Assembly: GCA_021771035.1 (NCBI GenBank)
Contig: JAETPU010000005.1
Coordinates: forward strand, 124,001 to 188,000
Direction: 5' to 3'
Origin: Marvinbryantia formatexigens
GTDB lineage: Bacteria; Bacillota; Clostridia; Oscillospirales; Ruminococcaceae
DNA: 64,000 nt
Shown: one piece after another, positions 1-8,615 of the stretch
How the letters are laid out: the number at the start of each line of letters is the position of its first letter
How positions within the stretch are numbered: position 1 is the stretch's first letter
Notes under the pieces: generated by a model
Seen by the model: the letters and a program-made list of their open reading frames with translations, nothing else
What the model was told of the DNA's origin: nothing
Databases searched by the model: none
Program-made: the position numbers and the translations under genes

Positions 1-100
1 TCAGAGCGTCCAGTTCCTGCTTTGCCTGTTCGGACATGGCAAAGCCCCTGAGCATTTCACGAATTTGATTCATTTCTAAAATCAGTTCAGTCTGATTCAT
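1..100 (-). CDS. Unidentified protein, N-terminal fragment
   Basis: Read leftward from an ATG at 100 with a strong AGGAGG box at 111-116, ten bases upstream. The 33 visible residues start MNQTELILEMNQIREML and are hydrophilic, with no signal peptide or membrane segment and no motif I recognise. The rest lies outside the window, so neither length nor family can be judged. Its leader contains an 8-base inverted repeat (128-135 with 172-179) and a palindrome GGGTATAATACCC at 186-198. Confidence 0.6.
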   Translation of the reverse strand, partial: MNQTELILEMNQIREMLRGFAMSEQAKQELDAL

Positions 101-538
101 GGGATTGGTTCCTCCTAATTTCTCAAACCAAACAGGTCCGGGCCGCTTACGCTCATGACTGCCGCTGGAAGCTGTTTGGTTTAACGGGTATAATACCCTC
201 GGGTTCGTTTTTATCATCTTGACAGTGTCGGACTTTTTCAGGACAGGCCGCACAAGCTGTTTTGGGTTTTGTGGGGATCGGCTGCACAGCGTTTCCAAAT
301 GAAGGCCTTCAGCCGGTAAAAATGAATTGCTGTGGGGCAAACAAAACAGCTCAGACAGATGCAGCCGGGCAAAAACCGCCTATCCCCTTATCATGTCCTC
401 CAACGCGGCTGAACTTGCCCAGCATCGGATCCTGCCCTGCAGGATGCTTTTTCAGATCAGGGCCGCCGGCTTTGCAAAGGCTTCAACAGACTCAGAGCCG
501 TATCCTGGGGCCGGCGGGAGAGAAGACGGGGATTTCAT

Positions 539-573
539 AAAAAAAGACACGGCGGAACCAAATCCGCCGTGTC
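539..573 (-). terminator. Intrinsic terminator without an obvious gene
   Basis: Perfect 11-base stem GACACGGCGGA (546-556) paired with 563-573, followed on the minus strand by seven T. It would end a minus-strand transcript from about 600-1050, where I see no protein gene; a short RNA starting in the repeat at 957-1069 is one possibility. Confidence 0.75.
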
Positions 574-956
574 GTAACTTGCATCAGGAAAAACCGGGCC
601 AAGGGGCGCTTCTCTTTTTGAAGCCGAACGCTGATTTTTGCGCTTTCCCATGACTTTTCAAAAGGGAATCCATTTTGCCGGTATGGTGGTTTCTGTGCAA
701 TCTGTCTGGCGGAGAAAAAGAACAACACAAAGTAAGGCCATAACGGCCTGCGCTCTTCTTCGAAGCGATTGGCTAGGCAATCGCCCAAACAGATACACGG
801 AACAAACACACACTTCCCTTCCATAAATTCAAAGCATATCGCTGGGGTATTTTGCGGCTTTCAGCTGCTGCAGAAACCGCTGCTCAACCGGGGAACGCTC
901 CCTGCCCGTCAGGGGTGACGAGTCATCCTCTCGGTGAACGTTGTTATCAGAAATTT

Positions 957-1069
957 TGAATCAACCGGGATGTTCTGCGGTTTGGCCCTGCCAAACACTA
1001 GCCCTGCCTTCGGACTGGTGAGCAAAACTCCTTAATAATCACGCTTTGCGTGATTGTTATATCATAGCA
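957..1069 (+). repeat. Multi-hairpin intergenic repeat, copy 1
   Basis: Same order of blocks as copies at 14810, 47641, 50492 and 50614: a CCGGGAT start, GTTTGGC/GCCAAAC hairpin (979-995), CACTAG/CTGGTG hairpin (996-1020), the constant AGCAAAACTCC, then an AATCACGC/GCGTGATT hairpin. The last stem differs in sequence from the other copies but pairs fully. Confidence 0.7.
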
Positions 1070-1233
1070 CAGCCGCAGAAGCTCTGTCAACGAATAAAAG
1101 GCAGGAATCTGTGGGTATTCCTGGGAACCCTTCCTCGTCAGACCTTTGCCGTGAATGGGCGCTGTCGGCAGGGCTGGCGGTGGATACGGGGAGCGGAGCG
1201 TTGGCCGGGAGGTATACAGGCGACTTGCTGACC

Positions 1234-1270
1234 CAAAACAAAAGGCAGAGCCGGCTGTACCGGCTCTGCC
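1234..1270 (-). terminator. Terminator of the NERD gene
   Basis: Stem GGCAGAGCCG (1244-1253) with CGGCTCTGCC (1261-1270), followed on the minus strand by TTTTGTTTT, 30 bases past the stop codon. Confidence 0.85.
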
Positions 1271-1299
1271 CCAACTTGCAGCCAGTGTGCTGCGAATCG

Positions 1300-1917
1300 T
1301 CAGTTTTTCTGGGAACTGCTCAGAAGGATTTTTTCAATTTTCGGCACATCCAGGTTATTGTCCTTATCGAATTTTGCCTTATTGAGATAGCTTTTGAGAT
1401 CCTTCAGGCGCTTGACCGTGTTGTCCGCACAGTAAATAGTTGTCTTTTTCGGGCGTCCGCTGAAGATGACCAGGCCTTCCATTGGAGTGTTGTACACACC
1501 GCTGTGCCCCAGGAGCTCCCGGGTAATGGACATGACCTCCTCGTTGTGCTGAATGGGGTTCTCGATTTTTTGTTTGACGTCCCCGCTTTTTTTCTTCTGG
1601 ATCATCAGCCAATCGCCGGGACGGCGTTCCCCGTAGAAATCGGCCGTCTCGCCCCGGGCTGTAAGAAACAGGATGCCGAAGAAGCCGATGAGCACGTGCT
1701 CAGCCACGGCACTGCGGTTTCCATAGCTGATGGTGACATTGCGCAGTACCTTGAAATTGCGCAGGAGCCCGTATTTTTTCAGGATTCCGTCCACCTTATT
1801 GTGGACATGGCGTCCCTGCTGGACTGCCCGCCTCCAGGTGATAAAACGGATTAAAAAAATGATAACCGTCAGTACAACCAGCGCCAGTACCCATAAAACC
1901 CAAGTATTGCCCTCCAT
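1300..1917 (-). CDS. Membrane-anchored NERD-domain protein
   Basis: A 205-residue protein with one N-terminal membrane segment (about residues 6-27), a basic stop-transfer patch, then a nuclease-related (NERD) domain at about 55-160. Landmarks of the family are AEHVLIGFFGILFL, the GDWLMI strand and ENPIQHN. NERD domains are predicted to share the restriction-endonuclease fold, but no function is established here and I cannot confirm a complete active site. The ATG at 1917 is chosen because an AAGGAG box (1929-1934) stands 11 bases upstream; a TTG seven codons earlier overlaps that box. The gene is alone between its own promoter and terminator. Confidence 0.75.
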   Translation of the reverse strand: MEGNTWVLWVLALVVLTVIIFLIRFITWRRAVQQGRHVHNKVDGILKKYGLLRNFKVLRNVTISYGNRSAVAEHVLIGFFGILFLTARGETADFYGERRPGDWLMIQKKKSGDVKQKIENPIQHNEEVMSITRELLGHSGVYNTPMEGLVIFSGRPKKTTIYCADNTVKRLKDLKSYLNKAKFDKDNNLDVPKIEKILLSSSQKN

Positions 1918-2009
1918 AATCCGGACAGCTCCTTCCAATCCAACTGTTTTAAAGACAGCTCTGAAATTTCAAGAAATTCAGGATTTGTTCATCCTGTATA
2001 CAAACAAAT

Positions 2010-2039
2010 ATTTTATCACATTCTTTAGCCTTGAGTCAA
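2010..2039 (-). promoter_or_regulatory. Promoter of the NERD gene
   Basis: On the minus strand TTGACT (2034-2039), 18-base spacer, TAAAAT (2010-2015), about 90 bases before the start codon. Matches the vegetative sigma consensus well at -35. Confidence 0.6.
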
Positions 2040-2279
2040 CTCAACGAGGGCAGGGAAAACTCCGAACCCATCGGGGAACTGCTTCATTGGCGCTTTGGTG
2101 GCGCCAAAACCGGACTGGCTCGTGGTGCAGGTAAAATGACAGGAGCCGCGGCTTTGTGTAGATCCGGGAAAAACGGTTCATACTATCCAAATAGTGCACA
2201 GAACCTGTCCGTAAGGCAGGGGGCGTTTTGGTGCAGGAACTGAAAACAGCCAAAACCGGCCCCTTCAGGGAAACTTTCG

Positions 2280-2308
2280 TTGAACTTAAGATAATTTTGT
2301 AATATAAT
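2280..2308 (+). promoter_or_regulatory. Promoter of the GtrA-GT2-YfhO-GtrII operon
   Basis: TTGAAC (2280-2285), 17-base spacer, TATAAT (2303-2308), about 60 bases before the first gene. Strong vegetative-type promoter. Confidence 0.75.
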
Positions 2309-2368
2309 AACTCATTGTATGGATCGCTGGAAAATTCCAGGTGAAATTTGCAGAACTGGGAGAGGATT

Positions 2369-2800
2369 ATGGAGAAACTCAAAGAGCTTTGGAAGAAATA
2401 CCAGGAGATGATTTCCTACCTGGTGTTTGGCGGGCTGACCACACTGGTCAACTATGTCACCTATTTTGCGTTTACCAGGGCGCTCGGCGTCAATGAGATT
2501 ATCAGCAATGTGATAGCATGGCTGTTTTCCGTGATATTTGCTTACATCACCAATAAAATCTGGGTGTTCAATTCCAAAACCAACACCTTCTCCGGGATTA
2601 TCCGGGAGATCAGTATGTTTTTTGCGGCGCGGGTGTTCTCCGGCGTGCTGGATACGGCGCTGCTGTTCCTATTGTACACCTGTTGGGGGATCAGCGACAT
2701 CTTTGTGAAAATTTTCAACGGGATCCTGGTCGTGGTGCTCAATTACTTTTTCAGTAAATTTATTATTTTCCGAAAGAAGAAGGAGGGGGAGAAGGCATGA
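2369..2800 (+). CDS. GtrA-family polyprenyl-linked sugar flippase
   Basis: A 143-residue four-helix membrane protein of the GtrA family (PF04138). Family marks are YLVFGGLTTLVNYVTYF at the start and NYFFSKFIIFRKK at the end. GtrA proteins are thought to flip an undecaprenyl-phosphate-linked sugar across the membrane. The ATG at 2369 has a GGGAGAGG box in front; the TTG seven codons earlier has none. It overlaps the next gene by four bases (ATGA), so flippase and sugar-loading enzyme are translationally coupled, as in the three-component glycosylation systems known from Bacillus and Listeria. Confidence 0.9.
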   Translation: MEKLKELWKKYQEMISYLVFGGLTTLVNYVTYFAFTRALGVNEIISNVIAWLFSVIFAYITNKIWVFNSKTNTFSGIIREISMFFAARVFSGVLDTALLFLLYTCWGISDIFVKIFNGILVVVLNYFFSKFIIFRKKKEGEKA

Positions 2801-3711
2801 AGCTGATTTCCGTTGTGGTGCCCTCCTATAATGAACAGGAGAGCCTTCCGCTGTTTTATCCGGCGATTACGAAAATTGCAGAACAGATGAAGGACCAGGC
2901 CGAATTTGAGTTCTTGTTTGTGGATGACGGCTCCAAGGACAATACCCTGCAGATTCTCAGGGAACTCCATGAGCAGGACAGCCGGGTGCATTATGTGTCC
3001 TTCTCCCGCAATTTTGGCAAGGAAGCCGGCATTTATGCCGGACTGGAGCACGCAAACGGGGACTATGTGGTGATTATGGACGCTGATTTGCAGCATCCGC
3101 CCGAGTTTATCCCCCAGATGTACCAATATGTGTCCTCCGGGGAGTATGACTGCGCCTCCACCCGCCGTATCAGCCGCAAGGGCGAGGGGAAAATCCGTTC
3201 CTTTTTCTCCTCCATGTTCTATAAGCTGAGCAACAAAATTTCCCAGGTGGAAATAGTGGAGGGCGCGCAGGATTACCGGTTCATGACCCGCCAGATGGTG
3301 GACAGCATCCTGAAACTGGGAGAGCACAACCGGTTTTCCAAGGGGATTTTCAGCTGGGTTGGGTTTCGAACCAAGTACATCGGCTATGAAAATGTAGAGC
3401 GTGCTGCGGGGACCACCAAGTGGTCCTTCTGGAAGCTGTTTCAGTATTCCCTGGAGGGGATTTTCGCCTTCTCCGCGGCGCCTCTGGCGATCCCTATGGT
3501 GTTGGGAATCCTGCTGTGCGCGGCTGCTGTCATCCTGGCAGTCGTCTTTGCGGTTGTCCATGCCTCGGCCTGGCAGGCCGCCATCCTGTGCGTGCTGCTG
3601 CTGATTGGCGGTCTCTGTGCGTGCTGCATGGGGATTCTGGGGCAGTATATGGCAAAAATGTACTGGGAAATTAAGAATCGTCCGGTTTATATTGCGAAGG
3701 AGATTCGATAA
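2797..3711 (+). CDS. GT2 polyprenyl-phosphate glycosyltransferase (GtrB/CsbB-like)
   Basis: A 304-residue DPM1/GtrB-type family 2 glycosyltransferase. The N-terminal GT-A domain has ISVVVPSYNE, FVDDGSKDNT and the metal-binding DAD at residues 95-97 (VIMDADLQHP); two membrane helices fill about 230-290. The family moves a sugar from a nucleotide donor to undecaprenyl phosphate on the cytoplasmic side. The sugar cannot be read from sequence. It lies between the flippase and YfhO genes, the same partners as CsbB in B. subtilis. The next start codon follows the stop with no gap. Confidence 0.9.
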   Translation: MKLISVVVPSYNEQESLPLFYPAITKIAEQMKDQAEFEFLFVDDGSKDNTLQILRELHEQDSRVHYVSFSRNFGKEAGIYAGLEHANGDYVVIMDADLQHPPEFIPQMYQYVSSGEYDCASTRRISRKGEGKIRSFFSSMFYKLSNKISQVEIVEGAQDYRFMTRQMVDSILKLGEHNRFSKGIFSWVGFRTKYIGYENVERAAGTTKWSFWKLFQYSLEGIFAFSAAPLAIPMVLGILLCAAAVILAVVFAVVHASAWQAAILCVLLLIGGLCACCMGILGQYMAKMYWEIKNRPVYIAKEIR

Positions 3712-6372
3712 ATGGGAAATCCGGCTGTAACAGGCGGGAGACAAAATAGGAAAAAAGCGGCGGTGCTGCTTTTTTCCTTTTTGCTTCCTGCTGCGGTGAT
3801 GCTGGTTGTCTACCGGCTGCACCATATCGTCCCCTTTGGGGATCAAACGCTGCTGACTTCAGATTTGAACAATCAGTATGTCCATTTCTTTTCCCATCTG
3901 CGTTCCATGCTGACCGGGGAGCAGAGCTGGACCTATACCTTTTCGAAGATGCTGGGCGGCGATACCGCGGGGCTTTTGGGGTATTATATGCTCAGCCCGC
4001 TGAATCTGATATTTATTTTCTTCCCGCTGGACCGGATAGCCTTGGGGGTCAGCGTCCTGATGCTGCTCAAATGGGGCCTGTGCGGTTTGACGATGGGGCT
4101 GTACCTGAACCGCCGTTCGGTTCGGTGGAGTTCCCTTGCGTTTTCGCTTTGCTACGCCCTGATGGCCTATACAGTGGGTTACTACTTTAATGTGATGTGG
4201 CTGGACGGGGTGTACCTGCTGCCGCTGGTTGTCTGGGGATTGGACAGCCTGGTGCAGCGGCGGCGTTTTTTGCTGTATACCCTCAGCCTGGCGGCGTCCA
4301 TTCTCATCAACTACTATATCGGCTTCATGCTTTGCATCTTCAGCGTGCTGTATTTTGCTTACCGGATGCTGTGCCGGTACCGGGTTCGGGATTTATGGCG
4401 CAGAGGCAGCGGGGCCCTGGGAACGCTGGGCCTGTTTGCAGGGGGTTCTCTGCTGGCAGGAGGGCTTTCCGCCTGGCTTTTGCTGCCCATTCTCAACAGC
4501 CTCGCCGGGGGCAAGGCCGTTTTCTCCCTGGACAGCCTGGCTGTGGAGCGCCAGTTCTACCTTTCGGATCTGTTCGCCATGTTCTTTAACGGCGCATTTG
4601 ACTGGAACCAGGTGTACAATGGCTCTCTGCCGAAAATTTACTGCGGCGCGGCTATCCTGGTTCTGGCGGTTTTCTTTTTCCTGACGGCGAAGATCTCCCG
4701 CAGGGAGAAGCTCCTGTCCGCCGGGCTGCTGGGCAGTTTGGTGCTCTCCTTTTATGTCTCCGGGCTGGACATGGTGTGGCATGGCCTGAACCGCACCTCG
4801 GATTTTCCCTACCGGTACAGCTTTATCTTCAGCTTTGTGCTGATCCTGCTGGCCTGGAGAGCCTATGAAAGGCTGGATCGGCAGACGGTATCCCGCTATG
4901 GGACGTTTATCTTTGCGGCGCTGCTGCTGATTACCCTGTATATCGAAAAGCAGTTTTCCCAGCTGCTGACAGCTCAGACGGTTCTCGTTACCCTGGGGCT
5001 CTGGACGGCTGCGCTGTTCCTGTTCTACCTGCGCACCGGACGGCGCCGGCAGATGGCGGGGCTGCTGCTGGGATTGCTGTGTATGGGAGATATGGCGCTG
5101 AATGTCAAAACGTCCTTTCAGGCGTTTGAATTTGCATCCAATTCCGAGTTTGGGGCCTTTATCCGGCAGACCCAGCCGGTGGTCCAGCAGCTCAAGGAGG
5201 AGAATTCCCAGTTTTTCCGTATGGAAAAACGTTACTCCTGGCAGCTCAATGACGCCATGCTCTTTGATTACCGGGGGCTGACTTACTTCAGCTCCACGGA
5301 AAAAACGGATGTGAAGGATTTTGTAGGCCAGCTGGGGCTGGAGCGGTACCTGTACCGCGGCAAGGCGCTGTGGGATCAGTATAATCAGGGTGCTACCCGC
5401 AGTGTGGACAGCCTGCTTGGAGTAAAGTATGTTCTGTCCCAGGCCCCTGCCCGGGACTTGGCGCAGTTCTATCACGAGCGTCAGATGGGAAGCCTTTGGG
5501 TCTATGAAAACCCCTGCGCCCTTCCGGTTGGTTTTATGGTGAGCGGCAGGGCTGACGCTGCGGATGTCTGGGGTACGGATAATCCCTTTGAAGTGCAAAA
5601 CGCCCTGTGGGAGGGGATGCTCCCGGATGGGCTCAGTTCGCCTTTAAACATCCCGGTACCGGCCAAACTGGAGAACACCCAGAATGTAACGGCGGAAAAG
5701 GACGGACTGTTTTCCCGGACTTCCGCTCAGGAGCCGGCATATGTGGAGTACCGCCTGACACCGCAAGTCAAGGGGCAGATGTTCCTGCGCGTCGCCGCTC
5801 ACCAGGTGAACAGCGGCGTCCGGATTTACCGGGACGGGGAATACCTGGAGGACTATTTGGAGACCTACCACAATGGCACGGTATGCCTGGGGGAGGGAAT
5901 CCCCGGACAGGAAACTATCATTCGGTTTGAACTCAAATCCCAAAAAGCCAGCCTGAAAACTCTATACTGGTATACGGAGGACACCCAGGCCCTAAGGGAA
6001 AATTACAGGGAACTGGCCGCCAACGCCATTTCACTGACCCGTTCCGACGACGATTACCTGGAGGGAACTGTTACGGCAACCGGGGACAAGCCGACGCTCC
6101 TGTTTACGGTTCCTGCCCAGGAGGGCTGGCAGGCCATCGTGGATGGAACGCCTGTACCAATCCAGAAGATTTACGATGTGCTGATTGGGATACCCCTGTC
6201 AGAGGGAGAACACCATATCGTCCTGCGCTATACGCCTGCCGGGCTGCACGCCGGCCTGATTGTCTCGCTGGGGTCTGCGGCCATATTGACGGTTTTGGCG
6301 GTGTGCGCCAGGAAAGGCTTTCGCGGCTGGATGCAGGGGAAGCGGTTTCGGAAAACGAAGGGGAGGGGATAA
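3712..6372 (+). CDS. YfhO-family membrane glycosyltransferase
   Basis: An 886-residue polytopic protein of the YfhO family (PF09586), with about a dozen membrane helices in the first 460 residues and a large extracytoplasmic beta-rich C-terminal region before a last helix near 845-865. YfhO proteins are GT-C-fold enzymes proposed to transfer the flipped sugar to an envelope polymer such as teichoic acid. Landmarks are TSDLNNQYVHFFSHLR and NGAFDWNQVYNGSLPKIYCG. The ATG abuts the upstream stop and uses the AAGGAG inside the end of the GT2 gene. The acceptor in this organism is unknown. Confidence 0.88.
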   Translation: MGNPAVTGGRQNRKKAAVLLFSFLLPAAVMLVVYRLHHIVPFGDQTLLTSDLNNQYVHFFSHLRSMLTGEQSWTYTFSKMLGGDTAGLLGYYMLSPLNLIFIFFPLDRIALGVSVLMLLKWGLCGLTMGLYLNRRSVRWSSLAFSLCYALMAYTVGYYFNVMWLDGVYLLPLVVWGLDSLVQRRRFLLYTLSLAASILINYYIGFMLCIFSVLYFAYRMLCRYRVRDLWRRGSGALGTLGLFAGGSLLAGGLSAWLLLPILNSLAGGKAVFSLDSLAVERQFYLSDLFAMFFNGAFDWNQVYNGSLPKIYCGAAILVLAVFFFLTAKISRREKLLSAGLLGSLVLSFYVSGLDMVWHGLNRTSDFPYRYSFIFSFVLILLAWRAYERLDRQTVSRYGTFIFAALLLITLYIEKQFSQLLTAQTVLVTLGLWTAALFLFYLRTGRRRQMAGLLLGLLCMGDMALNVKTSFQAFEFASNSEFGAFIRQTQPVVQQLKEENSQFFRMEKRYSWQLNDAMLFDYRGLTYFSSTEKTDVKDFVGQLGLERYLYRGKALWDQYNQGATRSVDSLLGVKYVLSQAPARDLAQFYHERQMGSLWVYENPCALPVGFMVSGRADAADVWGTDNPFEVQNALWEGMLPDGLSSPLNIPVPAKLENTQNVTAEKDGLFSRTSAQEPAYVEYRLTPQVKGQMFLRVAAHQVNSGVRIYRDGEYLEDYLETYHNGTVCLGEGIPGQETIIRFELKSQKASLKTLYWYTEDTQALRENYRELAANAISLTRSDDDYLEGTVTATGDKPTLLFTVPAQEGWQAIVDGTPVPIQKIYDVLIGIPLSEGEHHIVLRYTPAGLHAGLIVSLGSAAILTVLAVCARKGFRGWMQGKRFRKTKGRG

Positions 6373-6375
6373 TTC

Positions 6376-7926
6376 ATGCGGGTTCGGGAATTTTACCGTG
6401 TTCTAAAAGAGGAGATTCTGAAAAACAAAATTTTGATGGTATGCCTGAGCTTGGTCACAGCGGGGGCCTATGGCTTTGCCATCACCCATTATTCCATCGG
6501 TGTGGATGATCCGGCTGCGTTCCGGTATGTCCACAGTTATGGCGCGAGCAGCCTGGTGGATCAGGGAAGGCTGCTGCATCTTTTGCTGGACAAGCTGACA
6601 GGCTATGTGGAATTCACCCCCTTTTTAGGAGAGTTTGTCGCTGTGCTGCTGTTTTTTGCCTCGGCTCTGCTGTGGTGCGCCCTGCTGGCGGCAGTCTGCC
6701 AAAAAAAGAAGGCGTCCACAGCGGCGCTGACTGTGTTTGCCTGCCTGTATATCTCCTATCCCATCATCAATGAGAAATTTATCTACCATCTGGACGTGAT
6801 TGTCACAATGCTGTCCTACACGCTGTGCGTGCTGTCCCTGTGGTTTTGCTGCGAGCTGGCCTTCCACAGGCGTTGGAGCTGTGCGGCGGCGGCGGTTCTG
6901 CTGCAGATGGGGGCCATTGCCTCCTACGAGTCGTTTCATGCCGTGTTTCTCTGCGGAACCTTTCTCATCCTGATTCTCTATTATCTGGGCCAGGCGCAGC
7001 CCCAGGAGAAAAAACTGGGATTCATTGTGGCAAAGGGACTGTGGTTTGCCGGAATGTTTGCGGTGTCCTTCCTGGCTTACCGGGTGCTTTCCGGTGTGGC
7101 GCGGCATCTGCTGAATCCACAGAGCACCTTCGTGCGGGATTCCATCTGGAATAACGGCAATGGGCTTTTGAGCAATCTCAGGCTGTGCCTGAAAAACATT
7201 CGGTATAATTTGAGCAATGTGGAATACCTGAGCGTGACGATTTTCCTGATTGCCTGCGCGCTGGCGCTGATCCTGGGAGTCGTTCTGGCGCTGCGGCACA
7301 GAAGCGTTACCCTGCTGCTGTTGTTTGCGGGGCTGGGGATCAGCAATTTCCTGCTCCCCATTGCAGCGGGAATGGTTTTGTACCGGGCCAGTTTATCCTT
7401 TACGCTGTTCTGCGCCTTTCTCTTTTTCCTGCTGATGCAGTCCCTGGAGGGGCATCGTGGTCTTATTTGGTGCAGGCGCGGAGTGACGGCCCTGCTCATT
7501 CTCCTCATTTTCCTGCAGACCCGGGATCTGAACCAGTGGTTTTACCATGACTATGTGCGTTTTCAGAAGGAGGAGTTTGCCGTCCGGCAGATTGCCACCC
7601 AGCTGCAGGCGCAGTGCGATGTGACAAAGCCGGTGGTATTCACCGGAAAGGGCCCTGAGTACCTGCGTTCTCAGACGTCCCCCAGCCAGGTAAACGGGTA
7701 CTCCGTTGTGGGATGGGGAATCGGTACCTTCAGCGATCCCCGCAGTGTGGAACTGCACCATGTGTTCGAGATGCTGGGCTACGATTTTGTACGGATGCCT
7801 ACCCTGGAGCAGGCGCTCAGGGGAAAAGAGCTCTCCCGGCAGATGGATGCCGGCTGGCCGCAGGAAAACTCCATCCAGGAATTTGAGGACATCATTGTGG
7901 TAAACTTTGCGGCCGGAACCAACTAG
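6376..7926 (+). CDS. GtrII-like integral membrane glucosyltransferase
   Basis: A 516-residue protein with about ten membrane helices, resembling the Glucos_trans_II family (PF14264), which includes the O-antigen-modifying GtrII enzymes. The luminal acidic motif SIGVDDPAAFRY after the first helix is typical of GT-C enzymes, where such acids act in catalysis. It starts four bases after the yfhO stop and is last in the operon, giving two putative acceptor-side enzymes behind one GT2 and one flippase. Assignment rests on topology and motif, so the exact family is less certain than the general class. Confidence 0.75.
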   Translation: MRVREFYRVLKEEILKNKILMVCLSLVTAGAYGFAITHYSIGVDDPAAFRYVHSYGASSLVDQGRLLHLLLDKLTGYVEFTPFLGEFVAVLLFFASALLWCALLAAVCQKKKASTAALTVFACLYISYPIINEKFIYHLDVIVTMLSYTLCVLSLWFCCELAFHRRWSCAAAAVLLQMGAIASYESFHAVFLCGTFLILILYYLGQAQPQEKKLGFIVAKGLWFAGMFAVSFLAYRVLSGVARHLLNPQSTFVRDSIWNNGNGLLSNLRLCLKNIRYNLSNVEYLSVTIFLIACALALILGVVLALRHRSVTLLLLFAGLGISNFLLPIAAGMVLYRASLSFTLFCAFLFFLLMQSLEGHRGLIWCRRGVTALLILLIFLQTRDLNQWFYHDYVRFQKEEFAVRQIATQLQAQCDVTKPVVFTGKGPEYLRSQTSPSQVNGYSVVGWGIGTFSDPRSVELHHVFEMLGYDFVRMPTLEQALRGKELSRQMDAGWPQENSIQEFEDIIVVNFAAGTN

Positions 7927-8120
7927 AAATGCCGGCATCCCATGCGCACTGTGCGGCAGCCGGATGGTTGGATTGTTTTTGACGCTGCAAAACCCGGCTT
8001 TTGGGAGTTTCCGCGGTGTCCCCAAACCATCCCGCATCCCCACAGCGGTAATTGTTGTGTCTGATAGTAACCTCCCCTCCCGCCGACTGTACAGAACCGT
8101 AAAAATAGATATTGACGAAG

Positions 8121-8158
8121 CGCCCCCTATCGTAGTTACTTTCCTACGACAGGGGGCG
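8121..8158 (+). repeat. Strong hairpin ahead of the IS3-type orfA remnant
   Basis: Arms 8121-8135 and 8144-8158 pair over 15 bases with one mismatch and an 8-base loop, ending six bases before the orfA ATG. Hairpins at this place can block read-through into transposase genes; here it may be the best preserved part of the element. Confidence 0.6.
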
Positions 8159-8164
8159 AAATAT

Positions 8165-8469
8165 ATGGCGGGGCCATATCCCCATGTACAAGCGGCAGAA
8201 AACGAGATGCTGGAGATGAAAGCGGCAGCGAAAACAAATGGAGAAATAGCCCAATATTTTAATTATAAGGAACAAAGAAGCAGTAAAACGATAGATTACA
8301 TGGTATAACCAGCGAAATGCGGAAAAGGAACAGGGAATCATGACCCGCCGCCGAAGAAGGGCCGCCAAAGGGATATGTGCCGGCGGAGCGCGAAAAGGAC
8401 AATGAAATCCGGAGACTGAAAATTGACAATGAACTGCTGCGGGATTTTCTTCGGCTCGCTGGAAGGAGG
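8165..8469 (+). pseudogene. Decayed IS3-family OrfA-like helix-turn-helix gene
   Basis: The ATG at 8165 opens MAGPYPHVQAAENEMLEMKA, with a helix-turn-helix-like stretch (KTNGEIAQYF) as in small OrfA proteins of IS3-type elements from gut Clostridia. A stop codon interrupts it at 8306. The expected middle (PPPKKGRPPKGYVPAERE) is split between two frames near 8360, and the leucine-zipper-like end (EIRRLKIDNELLRDFLRLAG) continues in the other frame to about 8469. No orfB follows; the downstream gene is on the opposite strand. Family likeness is from memory of such proteins, not from a search. Confidence 0.65.
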
Positions 8470-8487
8470 CAAAAGCATCGGTTGGTT

Positions 8488-8523
8488 AAAAAAATCCCCC
8501 GGCTGCAAAACGGTACCGGGGGA
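8488..8523 (-). terminator. Terminator of the amino-acid ABC operon
   Basis: Stem TCCCCCGG (8495-8502) with CCGGGGGA (8516-8523); on the minus strand it is followed by seven T. It lies about 95 bases past the ATPase stop codon. Confidence 0.75.
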
Positions 8524-8615
8524 AATGGAGGCGAATATTCGGAGGACTGTCGGGAGGCTTGCTGCGAGCCGGTCCGCGTACAGGTATCGTAGCTGGCGGC
8601 AATTCTTCGGCAACG

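Larger units (their letters stand above)
101..1299. other. 1.2 kb without a credible gene
   Basis: Holds the leader of the gene ending at 1, a minus-strand terminator at 539-573 with no recognisable gene feeding it, one copy of the multi-hairpin repeat (957-1069), and the terminator of the NERD gene. Open frames here cross the terminator or lack ribosome sites and show no family likeness. Confidence 0.6.
1918..2368. other. Divergent promoter region
   Basis: Contains the minus-strand promoter at 2010-2039 for the NERD gene and the plus-strand promoter at 2280-2308 for the glycosylation operon. Nothing else recognisable between them. Confidence 0.6.

Noticed and set aside
492-824. 110-codon minus-strand frame
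   Set aside because: It runs through the perfect terminator at 539-573, has no ribosome site, and has no family likeness.
2743-3846. 367-codon minus-strand frame over the GT2 gene
   Set aside because: Shadow of the GT2 glycosyltransferase; rich in His/Gln and without domain likeness.
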